Positions 46,620 to 59,140 of a DNA stretch of 64,000 nt are shown in pieces (the first letter of the stretch is position 1; each line of letters starts with the position of its first letter). The notes below the pieces were generated by a model. It made no database searches. It was given only the letters and a program-made list of their open reading frames with translations, and was not told the DNA's origin. Location of the stretch: NCBI RefSeq assembly GCF_037975245.1, contig NC_092579.1, positions 31,014,666 through 31,078,665 on the forward strand. The letters are read 5' to 3'. Source of the DNA: Apostichopus japonicus. Its lineage: Eukaryota > Echinodermata > Holothuroidea > Aspidochirotida > Stichopodidae. The position numbers and the translations under genes are program-made.

Positions 46620-47777
46620 CAGGGTTGGCATTTTCCCGGGAAAAACCTGTTTTTCCCACGAAGCGGTAAAAACCAGGTAAAAACCGGGAAAAACCTCCGT
46701 CTCGAAAACTATTATTACTTGTCCATAATATGCAGGGTCATTAGTAGGCATGATATTGTTTCATGACAGGCATATCTTATTGAATATGGGAGTTTCTTAG
46801 CTTCATTTTGAGCTATTTTATCACAACCTAATTCTACTTTTTATGGAAAAAATAGTATTTTTCATATTGCACATGTATAGTTATTCTGTCACAATCTCTT
46901 TAGCAGTATGCATTGCCTATTATCCAAACCATTATAGGTCTACACTGGGACACTCACCTCTCCTAAATTCTTCAGGCCTATTATGTGCTCAGACAGTTCA
47001 TTCAATTATACAGTAGGCAACAGGTGAACTGCAATCCAGGGTGCTCAATAGAAACTGCTTTGAAACTATGTAAGGCATATGGGCCCAATGAATGTATTAA
47101 ACGCACAATGGCCCTATCGAGCCATTCACACAAAAATATACAGGTATTTTTTTGTTGTTATATTTTAAGACACAAAAACATGTTCATTGTTCATACTGTA
47201 GGTTGCAAGAATTTAACAGAGTACACTCTATGTAGTTTTCATTGTTACTTGAGAGATCTACTTGGCGAGCGAGTTGTAAAAGTTACACTGTGAATATGTT
47301 TGCTCACTTTCCATGTTTTTGTGATGGTGTTGCATTATATATATATATATATATGTAACAAGACAATGTGACATGTATAATGAACCATAGCCCTAGGAGG
47401 CACCAACAGTTTGATACTTGTCCATTCTCTAGATTATGGAATTATGCATCTCGATAGGAAAATAAAGTTGGCTGATTTGAGCATCCAATATATTATTTAT
47501 TTGAATTATTTATAATAGTCTAATCGGTAAACTCACAAAGTTATAGATCATGGCTGTTCTTTGGATGTAACCCAACCCCCTACCATAAGATGCCATTTTC
47601 TTGAAGTTTCTATGCTCCTCCACAAGTTCCACATGAATTTTTAGGAATTCTATATAATTTGAGGTTTTCCCCAGTTTTTCCAACTTATAGGTGGGAAAAA
47701 CCTCCTGGTAAAAACCTGGTTTTTACCGGGCGGTAAAAACCTGGTTTTTACCGGGCGGTAAAAACCGACCAACCCTG
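46620..47777. mobile_element. hAT-type non-autonomous element with perfect 8-bp TSD
   Basis: The left end CAGGGTTGGCATTTTCCCGG and the right end CAGGGTTGGTCGGTTTTTAC (minus) are flanked by ccaccccc on both sides (46612-46619, 47778-47785). Subterminal sequence at the right has a doubled GGTAAAAACCTGGTTTTTAC-type unit (47700-47765), and the left has related GGTAAAAACC motifs. An (AT)n tract lies at 47335-47354. A 102-codon frame (46985-47293) shows no transposase motif. Confidence 0.8.
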
Positions 47778-47789
47778 CCACCCCCACAC

Positions 47790-49530
47790 TTCACTATATC
47801 TCTCCCTTTGTGATGCATCAATTTAACATATTAACATATTTTCATGGGAACCTATGTTTGCTCCATATTTAATCTTTGTTGTGGTTGAAATTCTCCTCTA
47901 TACATGTTAAGCCTATTTGAAAAACCTGTATCCACATCTGCCATACTATATACTGTAGTATTTTATATTATTCACATGGGAGACTAACCAGTGCCTAATA
48001 TGTGGTGGAAAAGTGCGTTGAACTTGCATCTTCATCTCAAGTGAAAGTAGGGAGAATCCCAGTACTGTAGCTATTTCTTGAGCTTGTGGATCTCCCTATA
48101 ATTTGTTAATTTAGAGGGCACCTACTGTACAACCATTGGGATCTATTCTCCAGGACAAAATCTGGTGCTTACTAAGGTATACATTTATTGATGCAATAAT
48201 AAACTTTTATTTTTTGAAAATGATCCATTGCAAACATTTCATGATTATCATTGAATTTTCTATTTCTTTATAAGAAATGTATTCAACTTGATACAAGGCA
48301 TTTTCAAAGTGGCAATTCCACTAGGTTTTCCAAGTCCTGAATCCCTGGTGAGGGGTGTGGTGTTTCTAAAGACTGCATCACACAGAGCTGGCAATTATAT
48401 ATATGATCTTCCTTATTACTTATTGCAGTGACTCTCATTATTAGTTGGCAGGGGAGCGCCACAGACTCCAGTCACTGGTCGGGGGACGGGGGGCTTTACC
48501 CATTTTTTTTTAAATTAGATGAATTTTATTGCAATTCTCTATATACCCTTTCATATCTCTTTCTCTATATGCCCTTAATAGCAGAATCTTGCACTACCCA
48601 ATTGTAAATATCGATTGCTCTTTGGCGTTTATACTTTTACTGCCGTTATAATGTTAGCTGAACAGGGGATCCTCAGCATAGGGGAACCACATGGTTAATA
48701 TAGCTTCATTTAGTTACTAACCAAAACACCATAAAGCTCATACAAGACCCAGACAGATCAGATTGCTTACATGTTCCTTTGTGATACATCACAAATAATT
48801 TCCCATTGGAAAATGCTCTTTATTTATTCCAACCGCTGAAAGCCTAGTGGACAATGTTTGTGATTCTGTGTCTCATGACATCTATCGGCTAGATACTTCT
48901 TTGGTATGTGTCTATGTGTCATGCAGTGTGTGTAAGTAAAATTACTACAGATAATATTTGAAGACTACTAAATTTCAATTACCTTTACAAATTAGACTAT
49001 TCAGCAATAAAAATATAAATTCTCATTGGTTCTGACTTTTGTTTTATCAGATTTAGCCTTCAAAATGAATAACAGTGTAGTGTGGAACGATCTTGTCAGA
49101 GTTTGATAGACCTCACACAAGCTGGATCAACAGCGATATATGACTTATATTCATGCATAGCAGGAATATACAATAAATTGGGAAAGACATAACACCAGAG
49201 ATCTACAGTCAATATGAAAAGATGCCTGTATACAGTATTTAGAACTGCTCAATGGGATCATTACAACTCAAGCTGGATTCTAAACCTGAAAATTTTCAAC
49301 GTATGAATTCTGGCCATTAACTTACATCACTAATAGTTTCAGAATTTGACTCCTGTTCATTTGTCAGTTTATTGAGTTATCGTAAAGACAGGCTGTTAGC
49401 ATTACACTCATAAACACACATACTGCTACTTCACAAAAATGCATTGTGTTACATATTGAAACAATTTTACATAACACAAAACAGCATGGAATGAAAACAA
49501 TATGACAAAAACAGGGAGTTTGCAGGAACT
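47790..49530. other. intronic sequence of the USP region, nothing recognised
   Basis: No coding segment I can support; a G-rich patch near 48470-48495 may be a transposon end. Confidence 0.4.
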
Positions 49531-50046
49531 CACCAGGACTCACAAAAGCCTTCAAGATCTTTGCAATCTAGACACACCTGAAGGTGCCCCTGCATACTCA
49601 AGCATGACATATAGCCCTTGTTACTAGGATATATTGGAATTACTGGATAGGAGTTTGCCCGACAGTGCCAAGTCTCATTGCAGGAAGTCCACTTCATCTC
49701 ATTTGTTGTATGTAAGAAGAAGTACCTGGAAAGGAAAAAATAAGTTACTCATTACAACAATGTTGCATTTCTATTGCAATTTCCATTTGTTCCTTTACCC
49801 TCTGGATTATCAGGTATAAATGAAAACTTTCATTCAGCTTTTACTTAAAATTATCAGAATTATTATTAAGAGCAACAAACTTATCAATCAGATACAGACT
49901 ATCATCTAAACCCAGCCTTACAAAATGTGCATCCTCATTTGTATTGATGCAAGTTTATCAGTCAGATCTAACTGGTGCCATACCTCTTTCAAAAATGACT
50001 AATTCCCTGCAAACCTAAGCAAATTCCCAATCAGTTTCAATGTTAA

Positions 50047-51773
50047 AGGTAGTCTGTATATGCCCCAAATTATAGGATGCTATAATTGCTAGAAGTTTTC
50101 AACAAGTTACTTTCATGGAGGCCCTTAGTCCAAATTATTCTTAATTAACACACAAGATGACTGAATGTCCCAGTGAGGTAAATTTCCTCAAAAGCGGTAA
50201 GAAAAACAGTTTATAGAATTTTGACTAAAGGTAACCATATTTGAATATTTGCATATTTTGGGCCAACATGGCATAATTTTAAATAATACATTGAAAAGTT
50301 CACTTATTTTTTTTTTTGGTGTTGCTTTGATGCTTTTCACAGAACGATCTATATCTCTTACTCATCTAAAAGTTTGCAGGCTTTGGTTACAAGAAGTGCA
50401 TGATGATGTGTAAACTGCACCAAGGAATTCTAATGCATCCTCCTGTGCAGTTGAATCAAACTCTGGAAGAATCTGTTTCAACCTTGCGAGACAGGAGGCC
50501 AATGAAGTTCAGGTTGAAATTGCGTGGAAGAGAGCTTTGATTACTTCCATTAATTCAGAGCTATGTCCATTATAGTGTTGAATGATGCTGCAAAGAAGCT
50601 AATAAAAGAAGGAAAATTTAGATTTGTAGGAAATCTACATCTGACATGGGTGGCTCATCAATATAAGTGGAAAAGTTTAGGGTTGCAGCCTTCATTTGTA
50701 TCTATTTTTTTTATGATTGCTTGATTTTTCAAAGCACTTTCTTGGAAGTCTGTCACTAGCTTCTGTAGCTGAAAAGTTACTCTCATCAAGTAAAATGATA
50801 AACACATCATATCTTAATAACCATTTGTTGGAATATGCTACTGGGAGAAAGGAGTAGAGGTATCATGAACTTGACAAAGAGAGTGCCCATGTTGGAAATC
50901 TAGTATATTTGGGGGATAATAAAACTTAAAACCTTCATTGTTGAAGTGAAAATTATGATATTCTGCAATAAGTGCCAATCCTTGGGATGGGGTTGGAACA
51001 TCACAAAATGCCCCTTGCAATTGTGCCCATATAGGTTGGGATTTTCCCTTCTCAAGGCATAGGAGTTTGTCAAGGATATGGTCCTGGCACTGTAAAAGTC
51101 TTCCATTTTTCAACATTTCCAGGTGGGGAGGATCAAGTCACATGAAGTCTTGCACCTCCATAGCTTGCAATCCCTGCCTTAATGAATTTATTTCTAAAGC
51201 TGCATGGGTTGTGTTAGGTTACTTACCTTTACAGTAACAGGATTGCTTTGTTCCTGAAATAAAAAAAATTAACAATATTTAATGTGACTTTTCGAGCATG
51301 GCCAATGATTTTCCACGATCAAGAAAATCACAACAACATGGATCTATATCCATAAAATAATGAAATGGAAAACTCAATTTGAAATAGAAAAACCAGAAGT
51401 CTTTGCAAGAGTTGGATATATATGCAATAACTGTGGGGCTGTATTGACCTTGATCATGTTTCTCCCTGTAAGAAGGTAACATATATTGTGAAAGATAAAT
51501 CTAGAACATAGGTTGGGGTGGGAAATTGTGCAGGGGGGCAGAGGTTTGTTTGGCCCCAAATATGCCAAAAGTTCCAATACAGTCACATTTGGTCAACATT
51601 TTAAACTGTTGTCATCACCACCCTGGAGGAAATTGACCTCACTGAGACATTCAGTCATCTTGTGTGTTCATTTAGAATATCTGAGACCAATCTGGAAATA
51701 AGAATCTCAAGGAATGTAATTTTTGAAATCTTCAGAAAAGTATGCTATAATTTGTTGCCTATACAGACTACCT
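50047..51773. mobile_element. TTAA-flanked element with long terminal inverted repeats, copy 2, containing USP exons
   Basis: The left end AGGTAGTCTGTATATGCCCC (TTAA at 50043-50046) is mirrored by the right end, read in reverse as AGGTAGTCTGTATAGGCAAC (TTAA at 51774-51777). The inverted similarity is about 220 bp and belongs to the same family as 43798-45909, but the interiors are unrelated. Between the repeats lie the USP helical exon and the 27-nt exon. Either two solo ends flank the exons by chance, or the element carries gene pieces. Confidence 0.6.
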
Positions 51774-51879
51774 TTAATTCAAATTTCTTCTATTGGATAT
51801 TAGAATCATATTCAAACTTGGGCTGCTAACCTCATCTGGTGTGTTTGTGCTGATGATACTGGCTGCAAGTTCCTGAAAT

Positions 51880-53050
51880 ATAGAATAATTAAATTTATGG
51901 ATTACATGCAACAGCTATATTCAACAACCTATCACAGCACAGGTCAGCAATTATTTGTGTTAGTACACTGTGGATATGTTCATATGTATATCGATTCCAT
52001 TTGTTAAAAAATTCTTTCTTGCAATAAAAAATTTAAATGCTCCGAGACATTTATTGGATACTGAATACAAATTTGCATTTTTTTTCTTTGTTAATTAAGG
52101 AATATGTTAATACATAGAGGTCATACCAAATTCAAGATCAGATGAAATTTAAGTCGGTCAATATCAGTCCCTATTCTAGAAATTTATGCCTCTATGAGGA
52201 TTTCTGTGATGATAGAATCAATGTTGATGAAAGAATAAATGTGACTTCATGCAGTGTTTTACAACATGTATAAAATTAATACTCCAACCACACATGCAAA
52301 GTGCAATGTGGTTCCCAGCTACACCACTCTATGGGGAAATGGTAATTTGATGGCTGTTCTTCCTGCAAACTCAGTCTAGACAGTGTGTTAGATTATCAAC
52401 TCAACCAACTTTGGCCAAGTTCCTGATATTGTCGGCTGCAAGCCAGGAAGATTTAAGCAGTATATCATTTCTACCATAACAACATTGGAATGGTAAAGCA
52501 ACATTACCATAATGATGCTATATCGCAATTCCCTTTTGAATTTAGCAATATGTTAAGGGACATTTTCTTAATATTTAGTTTGTTCAATATATGAAAAATC
52601 AACCAAGGTAAAATGCAGTATGATTTCCATAATGTAACATAAGTAATTTGTGTATGCGTTTGTTTGTGTGTGTGGGGGGGAGGGAAGGGGGGTTGCACAC
52701 ACTTAATAGTAATTAAGGCTCCACAAATATTAGAAAAAGCTGGAAATGATGATTGAGATGCAACAAACATGGGCGAAGGTGGAAAATATCTGCCAAGAAA
52801 ACGAGACGGACTATTCCTGCAGGCTATGAGGTATCATTATGTTAAGTATCAACTCAAATGAAATAAAATTCTTCCAATTCTGTGTTTATAAGGAAATTTC
52901 AGCTGAGCCCTGTTTTGTCACACATCTCATCAATATGCAGCAAAATCAAAATAGCACTGAAAACATTGAATTGTGTAACCAACCTGCTCAGCCCAATAAA
53001 CTTTAGTCATACCACATATGGTTGGTGAGCAATTGCAAATCAGGTTTAAA
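51880..53050. other. no gene recognised
   Basis: AT-rich spacer with a gtgtgtgg-G8 run near 52665; no supported exon. Confidence 0.4.
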
Positions 53051-53308
53051 TGTTAAGCCCTGCCCACTCATTTTGTTGCACGATATCTGCACCAAAAGCA
53101 ATAACGACCCTCCTTAGCTCGTCATTGCTGCAAGGATCACCTCAAACCAACCTACCATTCTTCAGCTAACAGTTATTAATGTTAAGCCCTGCCCACTCAT
53201 TTTGTTGCACAATATCTGCACCAAAAGCAATAACGACCCTCCTTAGCTCATCATTGCTGCAAGGATCACCTCAAACCAACCTACCATTCTTCAGATTGGA
53301 GCTAACAA
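53051..53308. repeat. 129-bp tandem duplication
   Basis: Two almost identical 129-bp copies start at 53051 and 53180 (tgttaagccctgcccactca ...). On the minus strand each has an acceptor-like CTTGCAG followed by an open NELRRVVIAFGADIVQQNEW, so a short exon may have been duplicated. Confidence 0.75.
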
Positions 53309-53339
53309 GAGAACGTCAGCTAAAATCTATTTTGGTCCT

Positions 53340-55201
53340 ATTTCTTCTTCAAAGGAATGCCTGTGGAACTGTTAGTATGTGTGTACAGCCCTTTCTCATT
53401 CACAGCCTTGACTCCATACGGACCAAGCCAAGAGTTTCCAACTTCCCTCCTCTTCGGGCATCCTTTCCTGCATTCCGGACAAGAACACTAGAACCAACTT
53501 TGAAGCTCTGAATAAAACAAAATCCAGCAAATATACATAAACATCATAATACAATGTATATGTTGCCATTCATTTAACTACAGTCAGTTTTCAATGCACA
53601 ACATAGCATTATGTAATTACCTGTTTTGATTGCTGCCTTTAATCAAAATTCTTTTTCTTGCCGTTCTTGGGCTTTGCCAATATTTTCTTTCACAAAACCT
53701 TTGATTATGTCCTGCAACTGTGACATGATTTGTAAAACCCTCTCCCGCTGTGCATCGCTGCAGCAGGAGATTCTGGTTGGACAATGGAGTCTTCAATGTC
53801 GACTGGTAACAATGGCTCTCTGGATATATGAAGATAAATTAACAATCAATTATTCACAACACTTTGTTGACTGAAGAATAAATAAATTTTTATATATTTT
53901 ATTTTCGCTATTAAGACCCTGGAACCATAAATTTGAGTCACATCACATACTCAAACCAGCAGAAATATAAAACCAAAGTATATTCTGTGCTGTTATAGGT
54001 CCAAATTGCATACCAGCCCAAAATATGATATATAGTATATGAAAAACAAAACCAATGTCAGTGGCATTAATTGCATGTATCTTAATTAATTGGCATGCTT
54101 TTATAGTTTAATGAATGTTCATCTTTTGTACTTGCTGAAGAGTGTACCATATACAGAGTTAATCTGTTTATTTGTTTAGGTGTTGTAACTTAAATAGGGT
54201 TATTGATGGTCCTCTATTTAGCAGTTTTTCCCTGTACCTGGGATGTGTCGAATGAGATTTTATCCTATAGAGGATCAGTGTAGCTATGCAGGATTTGTCC
54301 AAACTCTCTTGTCTCTGATTGCTTTTCTCTGTACAGTATATGACCTTTACAAATGTAAACCTCTATTCAGCAATGGTAGGTTTGAATTATTACAAACCTT
54401 CCAAACATCACAACGAAAGGAGAAAGACCTGTTGAACCATGTTTTGCTGTACGGTACCCCATGAGAATGGAAGACAGTGTTTCATCCCAGTCATCTTGGT
54501 TTTGATTGACAACTTTGATGAGTGGCATTTGCATTTTGCAGAGTTTGGTTGAATCTTTCATCCAGCCCATTGGTCTGTGGGTGGTAGCTGAAGGATACTC
54601 TGTGGCCCACCCCTGTCATGTCAAACAGGGACTTGTTCAGAGCATTAACAAATTCTCCTCTCTGGTCTGAGATGACAATTTTCATGCACCCAAATCTAAA
54701 TAAATGAAAAATTAAACAAGTTGTTAAAGTACTGGTTATGAGTAATGCAGTAAACTATTGACATCTTCAGAGTGGCCGTGTGGTTTAATCAGGAGATTCT
54801 TTTAGCACTTCTTTCAAACAAGTAAGTTAAGCACTGACATAACACCTGGTCTTGGATGCACTGACCGTTATCCCACTAACATTTTATTAACATTAACTTA
54901 TAAAACAACTACAAGAAATTCCTGTAACCATTTGGCCGCTTTCTGGGTCACAGGTAAAACTGAGAACAAATGCAGGTCTGCATAACTAACTTCAAAAGTA
55001 TGTTATGTAAAGTAAAAACAAAGTACATGGATATATACCTGGCCATGGTTTCAAACAGAAAGTTTGCAACGGTTTATGCTGTTTCGTCTCTTACAGCAAC
55101 AGCCTCTAGCCATTTTGAAAAATAGTCACATAGGGTTATGATGTACTTATTTCCATTGATGGTCTCTGCAAGGGGTCCAATCATATCCACACCCAACCCA
55201 C
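53340..55201 (-). pseudogene. DDE integrase gene in three exons (retroviral-type rve core plus GPY/F tail), broken
   Basis: Exon 55201-55039 begins LGVDMIGPLAETINGNKYII then TLCDYFSKWLEAVAV, carries a TAA (55076-55074), and ends NFLFETMAR at a donor. Exon 54695-54398 reads CMKIVISDQRGEFVN, HRVSFSYHPQTNGLDERFNQ, a one-base frameshift, DDWDETLSSILMGYRTAKHG and LSPFVVMFGR. The DDE triad is visible (D in VDM, D in SDQ, E in DERF). The third exon, from 53507, gives SFKVGSSVLVRNAGKDARRG, a frameshift, then WLGPYGVKAVNEKGLYT, the GPY/F module. Ty3/gypsy and Ginger-type integrases share this layout. Introns inside the core suggest a long-resident, integrase-derived gene or a Ginger-like DNA element; no LTRs, RT or protease are seen. 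It is not functional: one stop and at least two frameshifts. Confidence 0.75.
53520..54390. other. introns of the integrase-like gene, nothing else recognised
   Basis: Short plus-strand frames (53626-53874, 54243-54464) have no family signal. Confidence 0.4.
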
Positions 55202-56021
55202 CTAAAAAAAGAGGAAAATAGCATTCGAACCATACACAATCAAACAGTGGCGTAATGATGAATCTGGGGGCCCCTGGGTCCAGGGAAGGAATGGCCCCCT
55301 GGGTGCTGCGGAGAATCAACTGATGTGCGCGCAGCGCACATCACGAGCGCAGAGCGGGAAGTCCCAAAGGCGTGGGTCCAGGGCCCACCTTAGGGCCCTG
55401 GAAGCTCTGGGGTTCTACAAGCTCTCTGGTGCAATCTAAGCCGTATATGGAACATTTCATGGTGATTTTATCGACTGAGATTTTGGGGAAAATCTGCGTT
55501 CATAGACCCATGTTTGGTCCGCCTTGTCTGTCATACTGGGAACATGAATACATTAAGAGATTGAAAGGACAATAAAACCAAATGACCAATGTCCAATTAA
55601 CATAAACATGTATACTTCCACCCGTGGCAAAATATCAGCAAAACGGTGGAAAATATGCCAAATTCGATTTACTGTCTGATACGGAAACATAAAATCCACA
55701 CAGAAATCTTAGGCATCAGAGATTTGGCCAATAGCTGATGTGGGAAGCATCAGCCAAAGGGGCTCAAAATATGCCAAATTTGTGTCATTTGGCCAGTTAT
55801 CGGCTAATGTCATATGTGGCAACCCTGACCGAGAGCGAATTTATTAAAATTAGAGGTGCTGTTTCGCTATAATATGTACCAGCATAGCCTATCAAGGTCA
55901 AATGTGTTCCTTTAGGCTCTTGAGTCAGTCGTGCGGAAAGAAGGATACAAGATTTGCAGTTGCAGGGGCATATGATTTATTTATTTATTTATTTGTTTTT
56001 TCCACAGAAGTACAAAGCGGA

Positions 56022-56069
56022 GGGAAGTCTTCCATAAAGCTTAAAAGCTTAACAAAGTGGAAGACTCCC
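56022..56069 (-). ncRNA. LINE 3' hairpin, copy 1
   Basis: Read on the minus strand: outer stem GGGAGTCTTCCA with TGGAAGACTTCCC (one bulged T), then CTTTGT, inner stem TTAAGC with GCTTTA. It lies 3' of ORF2 and 30 bp before the AAAT tail. This is where RT recognition hairpins of L2-like LINEs are known to lie. Confidence 0.75.
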
Positions 56070-56161
56070 TAAAGAAAAAAAAAATTAATTAATAAATACA
56101 AATTGAATGTTTGTTACATAATGTACAGAAACTGCTGAAGTAAATAACTCATTTACATAAT

Positions 56162-59100
56162 TTAATATGATGATATCAATTCTTTTTTTAAACATTTCTT
56201 AAATGAATTCTTTGTAGCCTTAGATTTAACGGTATTGCTTCATGAGTTCCATAACTTAGTTGCACGGTTGCGAAAGCTGCGTGTACCTAATTTCGTATGA
56301 TAGAAGTTGCAATGAGCATTTTGTCTATTTCGGGTATTATAATTGTATAATTCTACATTAATTGTATAGAAATTATGAAAGGAACCCGGAAGTAGCCCAT
56401 GCCATGCTTTATACGTAAATACAGCAAGTTGTAGCCTTATAATATCATTTAATTTCAGCAGGTTTTGACCTTTAAACAATGGACTAGTATGCTGACGAAA
56501 TGCAGCATGTGTTATGTTACGTATTGCGCCTTTTTGTAGTTTATTGAGACGGTCAAGACAAGTTATGTTAGCACCAGACCAAATAATAGAACAGTAGGAC
56601 AGATGAGGTAGAATGAGCGTATTATAAATCATTCTTAGAATGTGTGTCGGTAGGAAATGTTTTATTATAGCGAGTATACCAATGTTCCTTGCGACCTTAG
56701 AACAGATTGCTGAAATATGTTGTTGCCAACTTAGTTTTGAATCAATATATACACCTAAAAATTTTATGTAGTCAACATTGTTAATTGGTGTACCATTCAT
56801 ATTAATGTTGTGAACTTGAGGAGGGTTGTTGGAGGAATTAAAAACAATGTAGTGTGTCTTGTTGACATTGATAGAAAGCTTGTTTGACCGAAACCAGTTA
56901 CTAAACTTTTCTAGTTCATTAGATACAGTAATAGGTAGGATGCTAATGTTGTCAGAGTAAAAAAAAATAGTGGTGTCATCAGCAAACAAAGTAACTTTTG
57001 CAATGTTGGACACTTGACATATGTCGTTTACATAAATAATGAATCACAGAGGTCCCAGGATAGATCCCTGTGGTACACCACAAGGGACTTGGGCAAGATC
57101 AGAGTTATGTGACTTATACGCAGTAAATTGGTAACGGTGAGATAGGTAGCTGTCGAACCAATTCAGAGTAGTACCTCTTATACCATTAAAGTGCATCTTA
57201 TTCAGTAAAATAGAATGATTAATGGTATCAAACGCTTTACTTAAGTCTAGGAATACACCAATGCAAGTCTTACGTTGATCAAGTTTACTGTAGAGATTAT
57301 CAATTGCATCTGCCAGGGCGAGCTCAGTGGAGTGATTGTATCGAAATCCGTACTGTTGTTTATTAAGAATGTTGTGTCTGTCCAAGAATCTACAAATACG
57401 ATTAAACAATAGTCTTTCTATAAGTTTCGCAAAACAAGAGAGTAACGATATTGGCCGGTAATTTTCATATGCATTGTTCTGGCCATTTTTGTAAATTGGT
57501 AAGACTTTAGCAATTTTTAACTTGTCTGGAAAGACACCTGTATTAAATGATAGGTTACAAATATGGGCAAGTGGTGTGACAATATACTTAGCTGCCTGTT
57601 TGATAATATCAGGACTGAAATCGTCATATCCTGCAGCCTTTTTGGGTTTAATTGCAGTGTTGATCGTTTTCAGTAATTCTTCTTCTGTCACAGGAATATG
57701 AACACAGAGTTTGGGTTGGGATTTCTGCTTTTATGCAAAAAAATCTCAGCTTTTTCAAGGGGTTTAATCTTGCTGGCCAGTGAAGGGCCTACATTTACAA
57801 AGTAATTGTTAAAACCATTAGCAATTTCCTGGTTGTCTGTGACAACGTTTTGGTTATGGTGAAAGGCCGTAGGATATGACGATTGACTGGCATTTTTATG
57901 TAAGAGTTCATTGACTGTTTTCCAGGTACCATTAATGTTATTATTGCTCTCGATAAATTTACTGTGAAAGTATAGTTTCTTTGATGTTCTGATAATATTT
58001 GTTAATTTATTTCGATAAATAAGGTATACCTTCTTGTTATTCGATGTTGGATCCTTTAATTGGCGTCTATACAATTGATTTTTCTTTTTTATTGATTTTA
58101 ATATACCACTAGTAATCCAAGGATGTCTCTTTTTACGTTTCTTCCTTACATTAATAACCTGCACTGGAAAACAGTCATTGTACATATCACTAAAATGATT
58201 AAAAAATACATTATAGGATACATTAGCATCCTTTTCATTAAGAACATCATCCCATTGCTTACATTCTAATTGGGAAATAAAATGACTGATATTATTTATA
58301 TTGTAATTACGAATACGTTTACTATCTCTATTATAGATTCTAAGTCTTGAATTATTGTCAAGGAAGATGGGAAAGTGGTTGGTAATATCGGTTACAAATA
58401 TGCCTGAGTTAATTGCAGAATTATCATTAGTAAATATGTTATCAATTAAAGTAGACGATGTACTTGCAACACGGGTAGGATTTGTTATTGCTGGATAAAA
58501 ATTATTCGAGAAAGCTAAGTTGAGGAAATCTGTAGATAAGTGGTCGTCAAGTAAGTTAATGTTGAAATCACCCATGATATAAGAATTACTACGTGATTCT
58601 GTTAATTTGCCATAAATGTTTTGCACATGAAAATAAAAGTCGTCATAAGAACCCGTCGGTGGTCTATAAATAATGCCAATAACGTAATGCTTACTGCTAT
58701 TTTGGGGTGTGATCTCTATGAAAAGAGACTCAATTGAGTCATTAAATACAGAGAGATCGTCTCTGCATTTGTAATTATAGTTCTTTTTAATGTATAAACA
58801 AACCCCACCTCCCCTTCTTTTATGGCGGTGTTTTTCTACAAGTCGATAATTATTAATATTGATGATGGATGTATTATTATTGTCATTCAACCAAGTTTCC
58901 GTAAAGCCCAAGATCGAGAATTCGTTATTAAGTAATGAGATGAAAGTGGTAATATTATCAAAATTTTTGTTAAGACTCCTACTGTTCATATTGAAAATGG
59001 TAAGACCATTACTAGGGGGTAAATTATTATACTTATCGATGTTATAATACTCACAGGAAATATTATCCCTTGTTTCTATTTTGTTTTTTGTTGGATCCAT
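56162..59100 (-). pseudogene. LINE ORF2: AP endonuclease plus reverse transcriptase, one frameshift and two stops
   Basis: Starts MDPTKNKIETRDNISCEYYN. Endonuclease motifs in order: FNMNSRSLNKNFDNI, GFTETWLND, HKRRGGGVCLYIKK, GIIYRPPTGSYDDF, MGDFNINLLDD, TLIDNIFTN, TNHFPIF (Asn, Glu, Tyr, Asp-Asn and His of the active site all present). The frame shifts at about 57690-57740, near an A7 run. RT motifs: KIAKVLPIYKNGQNNAYENY, PISLLSCFAKLIERLLFNRI, QQYGFRYNHSTELALADAID, VFLDLSKAFDTINHSILLNK, CGVPQGSILGPL, TGA (57046-57044), LFADDTTIFF (catalytic), KFLGVYIDSKLSWQQHI. A second TGA (56242-56240) after KLWNS precedes the conserved tail NSFKKCLKKELI. Apart from these changes the protein is complete, so this was a recently active source. 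Confidence 0.85.
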
Positions 59101-59140
59101 TAAAACAAGAAAGAGTATGATGACGATGACGATATAGTAG

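Larger units (their letters stand above)
46162..51872 (-). pseudogene. ubiquitin-specific protease (USP, peptidase C19) exons, decayed
   Basis: Minus-strand segments in order: 51872-51831 (42 nt, ELAASIISTNTPDE), 51253-51227 (27 nt, EQSNPVTVK), 50768 onward (LQKLVTDFQESALKNQAIIK, doubtful), 50598-50347, 49725-49534, 46424-46345 (TKQQLTKLVEEFVRELKDAP) and 46315-46162. The 50.6-kb segment reads SELMEVIKALFHAIS, a TGA, then LKQILPEFDSTAQEDALEFL, the QQDAxEFL region of the USP fold. The 49.7-kb segment is the zinc-finger subdomain (NEMKWTSC....CRANSYPVIPIY...CLDC). The last is the histidine box, HEGTLSTSRHYSCAKRVKDN then SWVHMNDGTYTVI and GAFYKK; active USPs have H..G..GGHY..Y...W..F.D..V. The catalytic Cys box (GNTCYxN) was not found. 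Two in-frame TGA codons and the missing Cys box argue for an inactive relic. Confidence 0.55.

Noticed and set aside
53340-55201. Endogenous Ty3/gypsy or retroviral provirus
   Set aside because: The integrase is split by introns and there is no RT, protease, gag, envelope or LTR nearby.
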